Assembly (NCBI RefSeq): GCF_000210095.1
Contig: NC_021039.1
Location: forward strand, 2,266,113 to 2,330,112
Source of the DNA: Ruminococcus champanellensis 18P13 = JCM 17042
GTDB lineage: Bacteria; Bacillota; Clostridia; Oscillospirales; Ruminococcaceae
Length of the DNA: 64,000 nt
Direction of reading: 5' to 3'
Position numbers and translations under genes: made by a program. Below are positions 37,761 to 44,931 of the stretch, one piece after another. The notes below the pieces were generated by a model. It was not told where the DNA came from. It did not search any database and saw only the letters and a program-made list of their open reading frames with translations. How positions within the stretch are numbered: the first letter of the stretch is position 1; each line of letters starts with the position of its first letter.

Positions 37761-39788
37761 ATGAGCGAGGAAAAAAACTTTCATAAAAAGCCGGAAACCC
37801 GCCCGGAGTTTCCCAAGCGGGCTGTGATCACCGGCGGCATGCCCTATGGAAATAAAACGCTGCACTTTGGACACATTGGCGGCGTATTCGTGTTTGCAGA
37901 TGTATACGCCCGGTTCCTTCGGGATCGGATCGGCGAGGACAACGTGATCTTCGTATCCGGCACGGACTGCTATGGCTCCCCTATCGCAGAAAGCTACCGC
38001 CGCAAATGCGCAGAGGAAGGCTTCACCGGCAGCATCAAGGATTTTGTTGCCGCAAATCACCAGGCGCAAAAACTGACCCTGGACGACTATGACATCAGCC
38101 TGAACCTGTTCGGTGCATCCGGACTTGGCCGAACTGCCGAGATCCACAACCAGGTATCCGACCGTTTCATCCGTCGGCTGTATGAAAACGGGCACCTGAC
38201 CCGCATTGCCACCTCCCAGTTCTATGACGCAAAGGCAGGCGCATTCCTCAATGGCAGACAGGTCATCGGCAAATGCCCGGTGGAGGGATGCAACTCCGAA
38301 AAGGGCTATGCAGACGAGTGTGATCTGGGACACCAGTATATGCCGGAAATGCTCATTAACCCCAAAAGCACACTGACCGGCGAAACTCCCATTATGAAAA
38401 AGGTCACCAACTGGTACTTCAATCTGACGGAGCAGAACGAGCTGCTGAACCAGTATGTTGCCGAGATCCGCACCCAGAAGAATGTGCGCCCCCTGGTTTC
38501 CAAGACCATCGGAGAATTTCTCAAGCCCCCGGTGATCTATATCAAAAACGAGTTTCTGGAGCAATATGAAGCCTGCAAGGATCAGATGCCGGAACACGAA
38601 TTCATTGAGGAACCGAAAAAGCCCTCCTTTACGATCGCCTTCAAAAAGCTGACGGACTGCGATCAGGCATGTGTGGTACTGGCAGAACAAGGCATCCGGT
38701 ACCGTACCGGCAAGACCCTTGTCCCCTTCCGGCTTACCGGCAACGTGGAATGGGGCGTACCTGCACCCCAACTGGAGGGTGAGGAGCCTTTGACCATCTG
38801 GGTATGGCCCGAATCTCTGTGGGCGCCCATCTCCTTCACGATGGCATACCTGGAGCAGATCGGTCACAACACAGAGGAATGGAAGGACTACTGGTGCTCC
38901 AAGGATGCGCAGGTATACCAGTTCATCGGCGCTGACAACATCTACTTCTACGGCGTGGCGGAAATGGGCATGTTCATGGCTTTGCAGGGCAAGGACAACC
39001 TGACCACTCATCCGGCAGAGGGTCAGATGCAGCTGCCCATCCTGGTGGCAAACAACCACATTCTCTTCCTGGATAAAAAAGCAAGCAGCTCCGGCTCGGT
39101 AAAGCCTCCTATGGCAGCAGACCTGCTGCACTATTACACCGCAGAACAGTTGCGGATGCACTATCTTGGGCTAGGCCTTGGACAGCGCAGTGTCAGCTTC
39201 CAGCCTAAGCCCCTGAACCCCAACGCAAAGCCGGATGAAGCAGACCCGGTACTGAAGGACGGCTTCCTGCTCTCCAACGTATTCAACCGGATCATCCGTA
39301 CCTGCATCTACACCACCCAGAAATACTACGATGGAGTCATGCCGGTGGGAGAGGTTTCCGCACCGGTGCTGGAGGCTGCAAAAAAAGCCATTCTGGATTA
39401 CGAACGGTTTATGTACCGGTTTGAGTTCCACCAGGCCACCTATGTGCTGGATACCTATATCCGCAAGGCAAGCAAGCTGATGGTCAAGCAGCTTGGAGAT
39501 GCGGACAAAAAGGAAGACGCACAGCTGCGCCGTCAGACCCTCATTGATGTATTCCATATGATCCGTACCGCAGCCGTGCTTCTGCACCCCATGGCACCGG
39601 AGGGAACCGAGAAAATCCTGGCGTATTTACAGCTGGATAAGTCCTTCTGGAGCTGGGATCATATTTTTGAGCCTATTTCTTTCTTCTGCGGCGGACAGGA
39701 TCACAAGCTGAAATTCCTGGAGCCTCGTGTGGACTTTTTTACCCGGCACCCCAGTCAATTTGCACAAAGCGAAGGCACGGAGCAGTAA
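37761..39788 (+). CDS. Class I tRNA ligase, methionyl-tRNA synthetase-like, with altered KMSKS loop
   Basis: 675 aa. The class I HIGH box is LHFGHIGG (about 35-42), followed by IFVSGTDCYGSPI as in MetRS. A zinc knuckle CPVEGC...CDLGH lies near 173-195. After the second half of the Rossmann fold (IGADNIYFYGVAEMG), the KMSKS position reads DKKASSSGSVKPP, so the second, catalytic lysine is a serine. No C-terminal tRNA-binding OB domain is evident. Either a divergent MetRS paralogue or a synthetase-like protein with another task; whether the genome has a standard MetRS cannot be seen here. Confidence 0.82.
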   Translation: MSEEKNFHKKPETRPEFPKRAVITGGMPYGNKTLHFGHIGGVFVFADVYARFLRDRIGEDNVIFVSGTDCYGSPIAESYRRKCAEEGFTGSIKDFVAANHQAQKLTLDDYDISLNLFGASGLGRTAEIHNQVSDRFIRRLYENGHLTRIATSQFYDAKAGAFLNGRQVIGKCPVEGCNSEKGYADECDLGHQYMPEMLINPKSTLTGETPIMKKVTNWYFNLTEQNELLNQYVAEIRTQKNVRPLVSKTIGEFLKPPVIYIKNEFLEQYEACKDQMPEHEFIEEPKKPSFTIAFKKLTDCDQACVVLAEQGIRYRTGKTLVPFRLTGNVEWGVPAPQLEGEEPLTIWVWPESLWAPISFTMAYLEQIGHNTEEWKDYWCSKDAQVYQFIGADNIYFYGVAEMGMFMALQGKDNLTTHPAEGQMQLPILVANNHILFLDKKASSSGSVKPPMAADLLHYYTAEQLRMHYLGLGLGQRSVSFQPKPLNPNAKPDEADPVLKDGFLLSNVFNRIIRTCIYTTQKYYDGVMPVGEVSAPVLEAAKKAILDYERFMYRFEFHQATYVLDTYIRKASKLMVKQLGDADKKEDAQLRRQTLIDVFHMIRTAAVLLHPMAPEGTEKILAYLQLDKSFWSWDHIFEPISFFCGGQDHKLKFLEPRVDFFTRHPSQFAQSEGTEQ

Positions 39789-39831
39789 TCCCCCGGTATG
39801 ACGATCAAAACAAGACGAAAAGAGGGTTCCC

Positions 39832-41073
39832 ATGAGCATTATTGAAAAAAAGATCGCCGGGCTGCTGCAAAAATATGATGTACTGCTGGGTTTTCTTGCA
39901 ATATCCATCATTGCCTTTCAGCTACGCTGGCACTTGTATCCCCATGAAACCGCTGACTACAGTTTTTTCATGAAAAGCTGGATCGCCCAGCTGATGGAAC
40001 ATCCCGGTCTGTCCGGCATCGGGCAGAACATCGGAGAATACAACGTACCCTATATGCTGTTTCTTGCCATTGTAGGCAGAACTAGCTTCAACGACCTGTA
40101 CGAGATCAAGAATCTGTCCGTGCTGTTCGATTTTCTGGGCAGTGCCGCCGCTGTGCTGTTGTTGTCCAAAATCAAGGGTACAAAGCTGCTGACTCCACAA
40201 AATTTATTGGCATATTCTGTACTGCTGCTGGTTCCCAACACATTCCTGAATTCCGCATTCTGGGGTCAGTGCGATTTCATCTATGTGACCTTCCTGCTGC
40301 TGTGTACCTACTTTCTGGTGAAGGAAAACTATCCGGCAGCCATGATTTTCTACGGAATAGCGCTTGCATTCAAGCTCCAGGCAATTTTCTTCCTGCCGGT
40401 GCTGCTGATCTACTATTTTGCCTCCAGAAAGGTGAATATTCTGCACTTTCTGTGGATTCCCCTGGTGTTCTTCATCATGGATCTGCCAGCCATCATTGCC
40501 GGCAGAGGTCTCTCCGACACGTTGAACATTTACCGGGCCCAGACGGATATTTACAAGCAGCTGACTATGAACTGCCCCAATCTGTTTGTGTTCATGCCCG
40601 GTGATTATGAGCTGTTCTCCAAGCTTGGCATCTGGACGGCGTTTGCCATCTTCATGGTCTCCGCCTTTGCGATCGCCCGGCAAGGCATCCGGGACAACAA
40701 GCAACTGGTGCTGCTTGCACTGTGGAGTGCCATGGTTTGCATCTATTTCCTGCCCGCCATGCACGAACGGTATGTGTTCATCTGCTGTATTTTCAGTATT
40801 CTCTGGGCGTTCCTGTACCGGAAGGACTGGTGGATCGCTGTAGGCATCAATTTTGTCACCCTGCTGAGCAGTGCAAATTACCTGTTCAAGGTGGATATTA
40901 TGGAAATGAAGTATCTGGCGCTGGCAAACCTGGTGCTGCTGGGTGCTATCACCATACGCCTGTTCTTTCAGTATCCGGCAGTAGCACCCGTACCTGCTAC
41001 TACCCCTGTTACGGAATCTGCTCCGGAGGTAAAGCCGGAAGGAAATCGGAAATCTGCAAAAAAGCATGCATAA
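39832..41073 (+). CDS. GT-C fold membrane glycosyltransferase (mannosyltransferase-like)
   Basis: 413 aa with about ten membrane helices. The first outside loop has RWHLYPHETADYSFFMKSW, an acidic residue in the position used by GT-C enzymes to bind the polyprenyl-phosphate donor; AFWGQCDFIYVTFLLL and ALAFKLQAIFFLP are typical of the bacterial PMT/GT39-like group, as is MHERYVFICCIF. It likely transfers a sugar from a lipid carrier onto a surface acceptor. The C-terminal ~30 residues are a Pro/Thr/Lys-rich cytosolic tail. Confidence 0.8.
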   Translation: MSIIEKKIAGLLQKYDVLLGFLAISIIAFQLRWHLYPHETADYSFFMKSWIAQLMEHPGLSGIGQNIGEYNVPYMLFLAIVGRTSFNDLYEIKNLSVLFDFLGSAAAVLLLSKIKGTKLLTPQNLLAYSVLLLVPNTFLNSAFWGQCDFIYVTFLLLCTYFLVKENYPAAMIFYGIALAFKLQAIFFLPVLLIYYFASRKVNILHFLWIPLVFFIMDLPAIIAGRGLSDTLNIYRAQTDIYKQLTMNCPNLFVFMPGDYELFSKLGIWTAFAIFMVSAFAIARQGIRDNKQLVLLALWSAMVCIYFLPAMHERYVFICCIFSILWAFLYRKDWWIAVGINFVTLLSSANYLFKVDIMEMKYLALANLVLLGAITIRLFFQYPAVAPVPATTPVTESAPEVKPEGNRKSAKKHA

Positions 41074-41076
41074 TGC

Positions 41077-41115
41077 AAACCGCCTTCTGATGCAATCTCA
41101 GAAGGCGGTTTTTGT
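41077..41115 (+). terminator. Terminator after the GT-C gene
   Basis: Fourteen-base stem AAACCGCCTTCTGA/TCAGAAGGCGGTTT with a seven-base loop and T-run. Confidence 0.93.
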
Positions 41116-41125
41116 ATTGAAACAC

Positions 41126-41154
41126 TTGCTTTTTGCTGGACAATGTGTTATAAT
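41126..41154 (+). promoter_or_regulatory. Promoter facing the truncated tRNA-Ser half
   Basis: TTGCTT, 17-base spacer, TGT-TATAAT, 29 bases before the first tRNA-Ser 5' half. It looks like a genuine tRNA promoter now separated from the intact gene by 400 bases. Confidence 0.8.
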
Positions 41155-41182
41155 ATGAAATAGATTTTGTTTATCCACATGT

Positions 41183-41223
41183 GGAGAGGTATCGAAGTGG
41201 TCATAACGGGGCTGACTCGAAAT
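41183..41223 (+). pseudogene. Truncated tRNA-Ser(CGA), 5' half A
   Basis: 41 bases identical to the first 41 of the complete tRNA-Ser at 41583, from GGAGAGG through the anticodon loop CTCGAAAT; then the sequence diverges at once and there is no 3' half. Confidence 0.9.
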
Positions 41224-41379
41224 TTCGGCAGAACCTGTGAATTTCGCCCCCCCGATTCTCCTTGATACTTCTCAACACTGAAAATCTCAAAATCGAATAT
41301 TTTTTGCTTTCTCTCCTGTTTTCTCCCCAACGAATTTTTGAGCAAATTTTTGGAAGGAAATACGGATAGAAATAAATAC

Positions 41380-41419
41380 GGAGAGTTGTCCGAGTGGTCG
41401 AAGGTGCAGCACTCGAAAT
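41380..41419 (+). pseudogene. Truncated tRNA-Ser(CGA), 5' half B
   Basis: GGAGAGTTGTCCGAGTGG opens a second, different tRNA-Ser type; it too carries the anticodon loop CTCGAAAT and breaks off at the same point as half A. No matching 3' anticodon strand, variable arm or T-arm follows. Confidence 0.82.
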
Positions 41420-41474
41420 CCTCCGCGGCTTAGGCTTTTTCGTCCACCCGTTTCCCTTTGTTTTCAAGGGTTTT

Positions 41475-41524
41475 CGCGGGTTCTAAAAACTAAATATTTC
41501 GCTGTTCTAACACGCCGTTCTAAC
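41475..41524 (-). repeat. Left cluster of GTTAGAAC repeats
   Basis: Reading the minus strand: GTTAGAACGGCG (41513-41524), GTTAGAACAGCG (41500-41511) and a weaker TTTTAGAACCCGCG (41475-41488). They mirror the cluster on the other side of the tRNA. Confidence 0.75.
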
Positions 41525-41582
41525 ATTTTGGTTTTTCCTCTTTTTTGAGGTTCAAGGTGTTCTGACCGTGTTTGACATACAC

Positions 41583-41671
41583 GGAGAGGTATCGAAGTGG
41601 TCATAACGGGGCTGACTCGAAATCAGTTTGCGAGCAATCGCACATGGGTTCGAATCCCATCCTCTCCGCCA
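41583..41671 (+). tRNA. tRNA-Ser (anticodon CGA)
   Basis: 89 bases including CCA. Acceptor GGAGAGG/CCTCTCC, D-arm TCGAAGTGGTCATAACGG, anticodon loop CTCGAAA in a CTGA/TCAG stem, long variable arm GCGA/TCGC, T-arm ATGGGTTCGAATCCCAT. All arms pair. No promoter is seen directly upstream; the promoter at 41126 reads towards it through the two half-genes. Confidence 0.97.
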
Positions 41672-41673
41672 AA

Positions 41674-41715
41674 AAAGTCCAGTAAACTCAAGGGTTTGCT
41701 GGACTTTCCTTTTTT
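41674..41715 (+). terminator. Terminator after tRNA-Ser
   Basis: Stem AAAGTCCAG/CTGGACTTT with an inner AAACTC/GGGTTT pairing and a following T-run. Confidence 0.85.
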
Positions 41716-41742
41716 GTCCGACTCCTTGAATTTTCCGATTTT

Positions 41743-41789
41743 CGCGTTGGAACGGCGTTAGAATTGGCCGTTTTTGCGTTAGAACAGCG
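41743..41789 (+). repeat. Right cluster of GTTAGAAC repeats
   Basis: GCGTTGGAACGGCG (41744-41757), GCGTTAGAAT (41755-41764) and GCGTTAGAACAGCG (41776-41789) in direct orientation, inverted relative to the left cluster at 41475-41524. The tRNA-Ser sits between the two. Possible integrase arm sites or a regulatory repeat. Confidence 0.75.
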
Positions 41790-41795
41790 TGTTTT

Positions 41796-42480
41796 TTAGT
41801 CAAAAACCGGGTTCGAATCCGGTTCTGTTATTTTGCCCTGCTCGGTTACATTTTCCCAGCGGCTCCCGAAATCATCTGACCTCGGAAGAAGCATTCCCTG
41901 CTCCATTGCCTGCGCCGAGGATATTTTGGATCTGTAGTCGAGATGGGCATAAATATTGGCGGTCGTGCTGAAATCCGAGTGGCCTATCCACCTTCATGGC
42001 AACATTCTGCGGCACCATGTCGGTTTTCATCGCATACTTCAAGGCCTGATAAATCACCGCGTGATAGTGGATAACGGAATTCGGGGTGACGGTTTTCAGC
42101 TTCTCCGTATAAAACTGTTGGATGTGCCGAGCCTCCAGTTCTTTCAAGGTTAGCTCCTTTTTGCGGAAATACGGGCCAATCGTGCTTTTGACCATTCCTT
42201 GATACGAGCCGAATGTTGCGGGCTTGATTCTCGCTCTGACAATCTCAAGCCATTGATCCAAATAGTCCGCAAAGAGCATATTGGAGTTTAATTCTCCGGC
42301 AGCCAGGGGAATCTCGAATTCGCTGCGAATACGAATAAGCTCCTGTTCTGCCCGGCGCTTATTGCCTTTTTGGGGCAATCCTGTCGATACCCACTTTTGA
42401 TGACGCTTTCCTGCTGCGTCCTGATAGCTGAGAACGGCATAATAGTAGCCGTTCTTCAGCGCAAGAGTTCCTGATACCAT
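41796..42480 (-). pseudogene. Tyrosine recombinase (Tn916-type integrase) with internal deletion
   Basis: From ATG 42480 (GGAGG upstream) the first ~166 residues are the arm-binding and SAM-like core-binding domains (VSGTLALKNGYYYAVLSY, ADYLDQWLEIVRARI). Near 41981-41987 the frame jumps. In another frame the C-terminus continues as GHSDFSTTANIYAHLDYRSK with the catalytic Tyr, to a TAA at 41796. The middle of the catalytic domain (first Arg, Lys, HxxR) is missing. The 3' end carries GGGTTCGAATCC, shared with the T-arm of the nearby tRNA-Ser, like an attachment site overlapping the gene end. Confidence 0.88.
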
Positions 42481-42588
42481 TTTTATTACCTCCGGAATCA
42501 TTGAATTGTATACAGGCATCTCCCACCGACATCTATATTTTATTCGGTCGGTGGGAGATACTCAAATATGCGATCATCAAAACAGAGT

Positions 42589-42819
42589 TCAAATCGCACT
42601 TTTTCCCTGATCCATGACATACTCAATGACATTGACCTTGGGTATCCGGAAAGCATTTCCGATTTTCAGGCCTCTGATATACCCGTCATTGATCAAGTCA
42701 TAGGCAAGATGGCGGCTGATACCAAGCATCGATTGGAGCTGAGTGATGTTCACGATGTCCGGATATTCCGGAAACATCATCAAGTACAGTTCTCTCAGCT
42801 CAGACTTTTTCATTGCCAT
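42589..42819 (-). CDS. Excisionase-like helix-turn-helix protein
   Basis: 76 aa. The centre, PDIVNITQLQSMLGISRHLAYDLINDG, followed by IRGLKIGNAFRIPKVNVIEYV, is the winged helix of MerR/Xis-type excisionases (helix_turn_helix_17). Such proteins direct the integrase towards excision. It overlaps the upstream small gene by ten bases, with GAGGTGG as ribosome site. With the integrase deleted it is probably without a partner. Confidence 0.88.
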   Translation of the reverse strand: MAMKKSELRELYLMMFPEYPDIVNITQLQSMLGISRHLAYDLINDGYIRGLKIGNAFRIPKVNVIEYVMDQGKSAI

Positions 42820-43037
42820 TCGTCTGCCACCTCATCTTTCTTTTCCGCTTTGGAGTAGATGATGAAATCGTACCCGTTGCGATAATTACAGAAATCACAG
42901 CGCTCTTTTGCTTGTCCGTGATTCTCCCGCACGATCTTATAGATTCCTGTGTCGAGGAACTGACCAAGGCAAACCGGGCAAAGGCACAAATACATCGGTC
43001 TATTCAAAACGGAGTTCTTCTCGTTCAAATGGTTCAT
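42810..43037 (-). CDS. Small Cys-rich protein of the element
   Basis: 75 aa. CLCPVCLGQFLDTGIYKI and ERCDFCNYRNGYDFIIYSK show two CxxC pairs that should bind one zinc ion. Proteins of this kind sit upstream of xis-int in Tn916-like elements; function not known. AGGAG nine bases before the start. Confidence 0.78.
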   Translation of the reverse strand: MNHLNEKNSVLNRPMYLCLCPVCLGQFLDTGIYKIVRENHGQAKERCDFCNYRNGYDFIIYSKAEKKDEVADEWQ

Positions 43038-43102
43038 ATTCTGCTGCTCCTTTGTTTTCGAAATAATCCTTTCACTTGGTAGGCAACGAAAACGGGCAAA
43101 AA

Positions 43103-43588
43103 TTAACCCCCATACAGAAGTTTTTTGAGTTTTGCGATTTTTTTGCAGATCGCGGCGGGGGCAATGCCGCGAATTTCTGCAACCTCCCGCTGTGAATATC
43201 CTTCAAATGCGATCAGCGTCAGCAGGTCCATATCTCTTTTGGGCAGAGAAATAATCTTCCGATATAATTCGTCATTCTCCATTTCATCAACCCACGCAAA
43301 GCGGGGGTCACTTTGGAAAGAATACTTGTCGCACACAGAAAGCGCGCTGGAGAACTTTTTTAATAGGGCAGACATAGATTCACCCCGTTCGGTTCCGTCG
43401 TCACAGGAGCTTTCTGAGAGGGGCTGTGTGCGCTGGCATTCCGTCCTGTTTTTCCTGAACACATTCAGGTCGAACGCATAGATATCCTGAATATCCTCTT
43501 CGCTCATACCGGCAGCTTTATATTCGCGGTAGAGCTTCTTCCACTCCTCGGTGAACTTTCTCTTTTCGAGTCCATAATTAAATCCCAT
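43103..43588 (-). CDS. Sigma-70 region-4-like regulator of the element
   Basis: 161 aa. The C-terminal third has LPKRDMDLLTLIAFEGYSQREVAEIRG, then IAPAAICKKIAKLKKLL, a sigma region 4 helix-turn-helix; no region 2 is present. Similar small proteins in conjugative transposons control transfer or excision genes. The N-terminal 100 residues are charged and without known domain. AAAGGAG precedes the ATG; the leader upstream looks like an attenuator. Confidence 0.82.
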   Translation of the reverse strand: MGFNYGLEKRKFTEEWKKLYREYKAAGMSEEDIQDIYAFDLNVFRKNRTECQRTQPLSESSCDDGTERGESMSALLKKFSSALSVCDKYSFQSDPRFAWVDEMENDELYRKIISLPKRDMDLLTLIAFEGYSQREVAEIRGIAPAAICKKIAKLKKLLYGG

Positions 43589-43643
43589 TTGTCGTAATCT
43601 CCTTTGAATTTTTGAATTTGGGTGAAAGTCAAAAATTCGGAGA

Positions 43644-43744
43644 TCACGGGTATTCAGCGATATAGCAGAGCCACTGGTCGCACATAAAAAGTCCTTTCCG
43701 CCTGCTGCGGTCCAAAGGACACAACTACGCTGGCGAAAAGGACT
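43644..43744 (-). promoter_or_regulatory. Attenuator-like leader with a 13-codon ORF
   Basis: On the minus strand a hairpin with arms 43732-43744 and 43690-43702 (13 bases, one mismatch) is followed by TTTTT, a terminator. Inside its loop lies GTCCTTTGGAC (43710-43720), which repeats the same GTCC/GGAC core and could pair alternatively. Immediately after the T-run an ATG at 43685 opens MCDQWLCYIAEYP, ending at 43644. This resembles ribosome-mediated attenuation leaders such as that of tet(M). The regulator gene starts 55 bases further on. Confidence 0.6.
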
Positions 43745-43884
43745 CCCGATGCTGCCTGCCTGAAAAAGGGCGCAGAAATCTAAGGGTACCCATACTGCTT
43801 TTTCAAAAGAGGTTGAAATCAGCGTATTTGTATCCTTGGCCCTTGTACTTCAGGCTGCGAATATGTATTTGTGATGTCGGTGAA

Positions 43885-43951
43885 AAACAAAAAAAGCCAC
43901 CGACAAGGCAGACCTATAGATAGAACTATAGTGTCTTACCTTGCCGGTGGC
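43885..43951 (-). terminator. Long hairpin terminator in the element
   Basis: On the minus strand GCCACCGGCAAGG and CCTTGTCGGTGGC (one mismatch) enclose further pairing (AGAC/GTCT, CTATAG/CTATAG), and are followed by a T-rich run. It would end the transcript of the two small genes at 44133-44589. The 43952-44132 interval holds no gene I can support. Confidence 0.8.
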
Positions 43952-44132
43952 CTCTCACGTATGTCTGGAATAACTACCGGTTCATGTTCGGGCTACTGCC
44001 CACGATCAAGTGACCTGGAAGCGGATTTAGCGCGGCCCTGTTTCAGCCCGACCGTTCCGTCGTGATGTCGTTGATTCAGTTGTTATAGGAACTCGCTTCG
44101 ATGTTCTTCAGGCAGATCAATGGGGGGGATTA

Positions 44133-44375
44133 TCATCCCGCCAGATAAGGACTCATACCATGCTCATGCAGCCATGTCTTTGCCTTGCTTACAATGGCCT
44201 CCGGCGCATCCTTGATGCTGCAGATGGCCTTGTACACGGATGCCCAGAAAACAACATCGGGTGTCTGCGCAATTTCCGTTTCTCCGTATTTGATCATGTA
44301 GGCCTCGATCTTCTTTCGGTCAAGGCTGAACAGCGCTTCGTTGCGCTCTTTTACGAAAGCTTCTAACATCGTCAT
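44133..44375 (-). CDS. Small hypothetical protein of the element
   Basis: 80 aa, mostly helical: MTMLEAFVKERNEALFSLDRK and AYMIKYGETEIAQTPDVVFWASVYKAI. No membrane segment or known motif. GGAG stands seven bases before the ATG, and the start overlaps the region of the upstream gene's stop, so both are co-translated. Related small proteins occur in clostridial conjugative elements; function unknown. Confidence 0.72.
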   Translation of the reverse strand: MTMLEAFVKERNEALFSLDRKKIEAYMIKYGETEIAQTPDVVFWASVYKAICSIKDAPEAIVSKAKTWLHEHGMSPYLAG

Positions 44376-44376
44376 A

Positions 44377-44589
44377 TCAATGCTCCCTCAATTCCAAGTC
44401 ACTATGCTCCATTCCAATCGGTGCATATATGTCAATCACATCGTGCCTTCTGCCCACTACCGTGCGGACCATTTCGGCACTGCATTTCGTGCAAATAACT
44501 CTAATCTGATTTTTCTTGTTTTTTAGCCCCGCTACCTGCGTCTTACAGTTTGGGCAATACCAAGAGTAAATCGTCCAGTCCTCCAGCAT
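44377..44589 (-). CDS. Small zinc-ribbon protein of the element
   Basis: 70 aa from ATG 44589, chosen over 44595 because AGGAG is then seven bases away instead of one. YSWYCPNCKTQVAGLKNKKNQ and RVICTKCSAEMV contain two CxxC pairs, a zinc ribbon reminiscent of the Cys-rich KTR proteins of conjugative elements, but without the KTR motif itself. First gene of a two-gene unit. Confidence 0.72.
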   Translation of the reverse strand: MLEDWTIYSWYCPNCKTQVAGLKNKKNQIRVICTKCSAEMVRTVVGRRHDVIDIYAPIGMEHSDLELREH

Positions 44590-44737
44590 CGCCATTCTCC
44601 TTCTATCTTTTCTTGTTCAACGGAATGAGGAGATTGCAATCCGCCATCTGATATACCGGAACACGCCTGCTTTTAGCGTACTCCAATATTTGAACAGCGT
44701 TATGGCAGGGTTTTCCGCTCCTGCGGGGTACTTTTTT

Positions 44738-44766
44738 ATTCTATCACATCTTTTCGATTTTGTCAA
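44738..44766 (-). promoter_or_regulatory. Promoter of the two small element genes
   Basis: On the minus strand TTGACA, 17-base spacer, TAGAAT. About 150 bases of leader follow, including GC-rich inverted segments near 44714-44726. No other gene is seen in 44590-44871. Confidence 0.75.
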
Positions 44767-44871
44767 CCCCTTTTTTGATTTTTTTCAAATTCTTTTTGAG
44801 GTGATTTTGTCTCGTCTGTGACAGCTTTAATATCATACCATGGATGCTGAAAAAAGTCAAGCATTTTTGCA

Positions 44872-44925
44872 GAAAAATAATGCACAAACAAACCTGTTGA
44901 AAACTCCGGTCTGTTTGTGCATTAT
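44872..44925 (-). terminator. Terminator of the CorC/HlyC-PHP-ABC-F unit
   Basis: Perfect fourteen-base inverted repeat ATAATGCACAAACA/TGTTTGTGCATTAT with a 21-base loop; on the minus strand it is followed by TTTTTC. Seven bases past the CorC stop. Confidence 0.87.
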
Positions 44926-44931
44926 AAAATG

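Larger units (their letters stand above)
41672..44766 (-). mobile_element. Remnant of an integrative (Tn916/ICE-like) element at tRNA-Ser
   Basis: Between the tRNA-Ser and the CorC gene lie only element-type genes on the minus strand: deleted integrase, excisionase-like protein, Cys-rich small protein, sigma-region-4 regulator with a leader, and two small orphans. No transfer, replication or cargo genes remain. The boundaries are approximate: the left edge is taken as the tRNA 3' end, the right as the outermost promoter. No matching right attachment repeat was found. Confidence 0.72.

Noticed and set aside
41803-41830. A further tRNA gene fragment (GGGTTCGAATCC T-arm)
   Set aside because: It lies within the 3' end of the integrase remnant's C-terminal frame and lacks acceptor and anticodon parts; treated as an attachment-like sequence instead.
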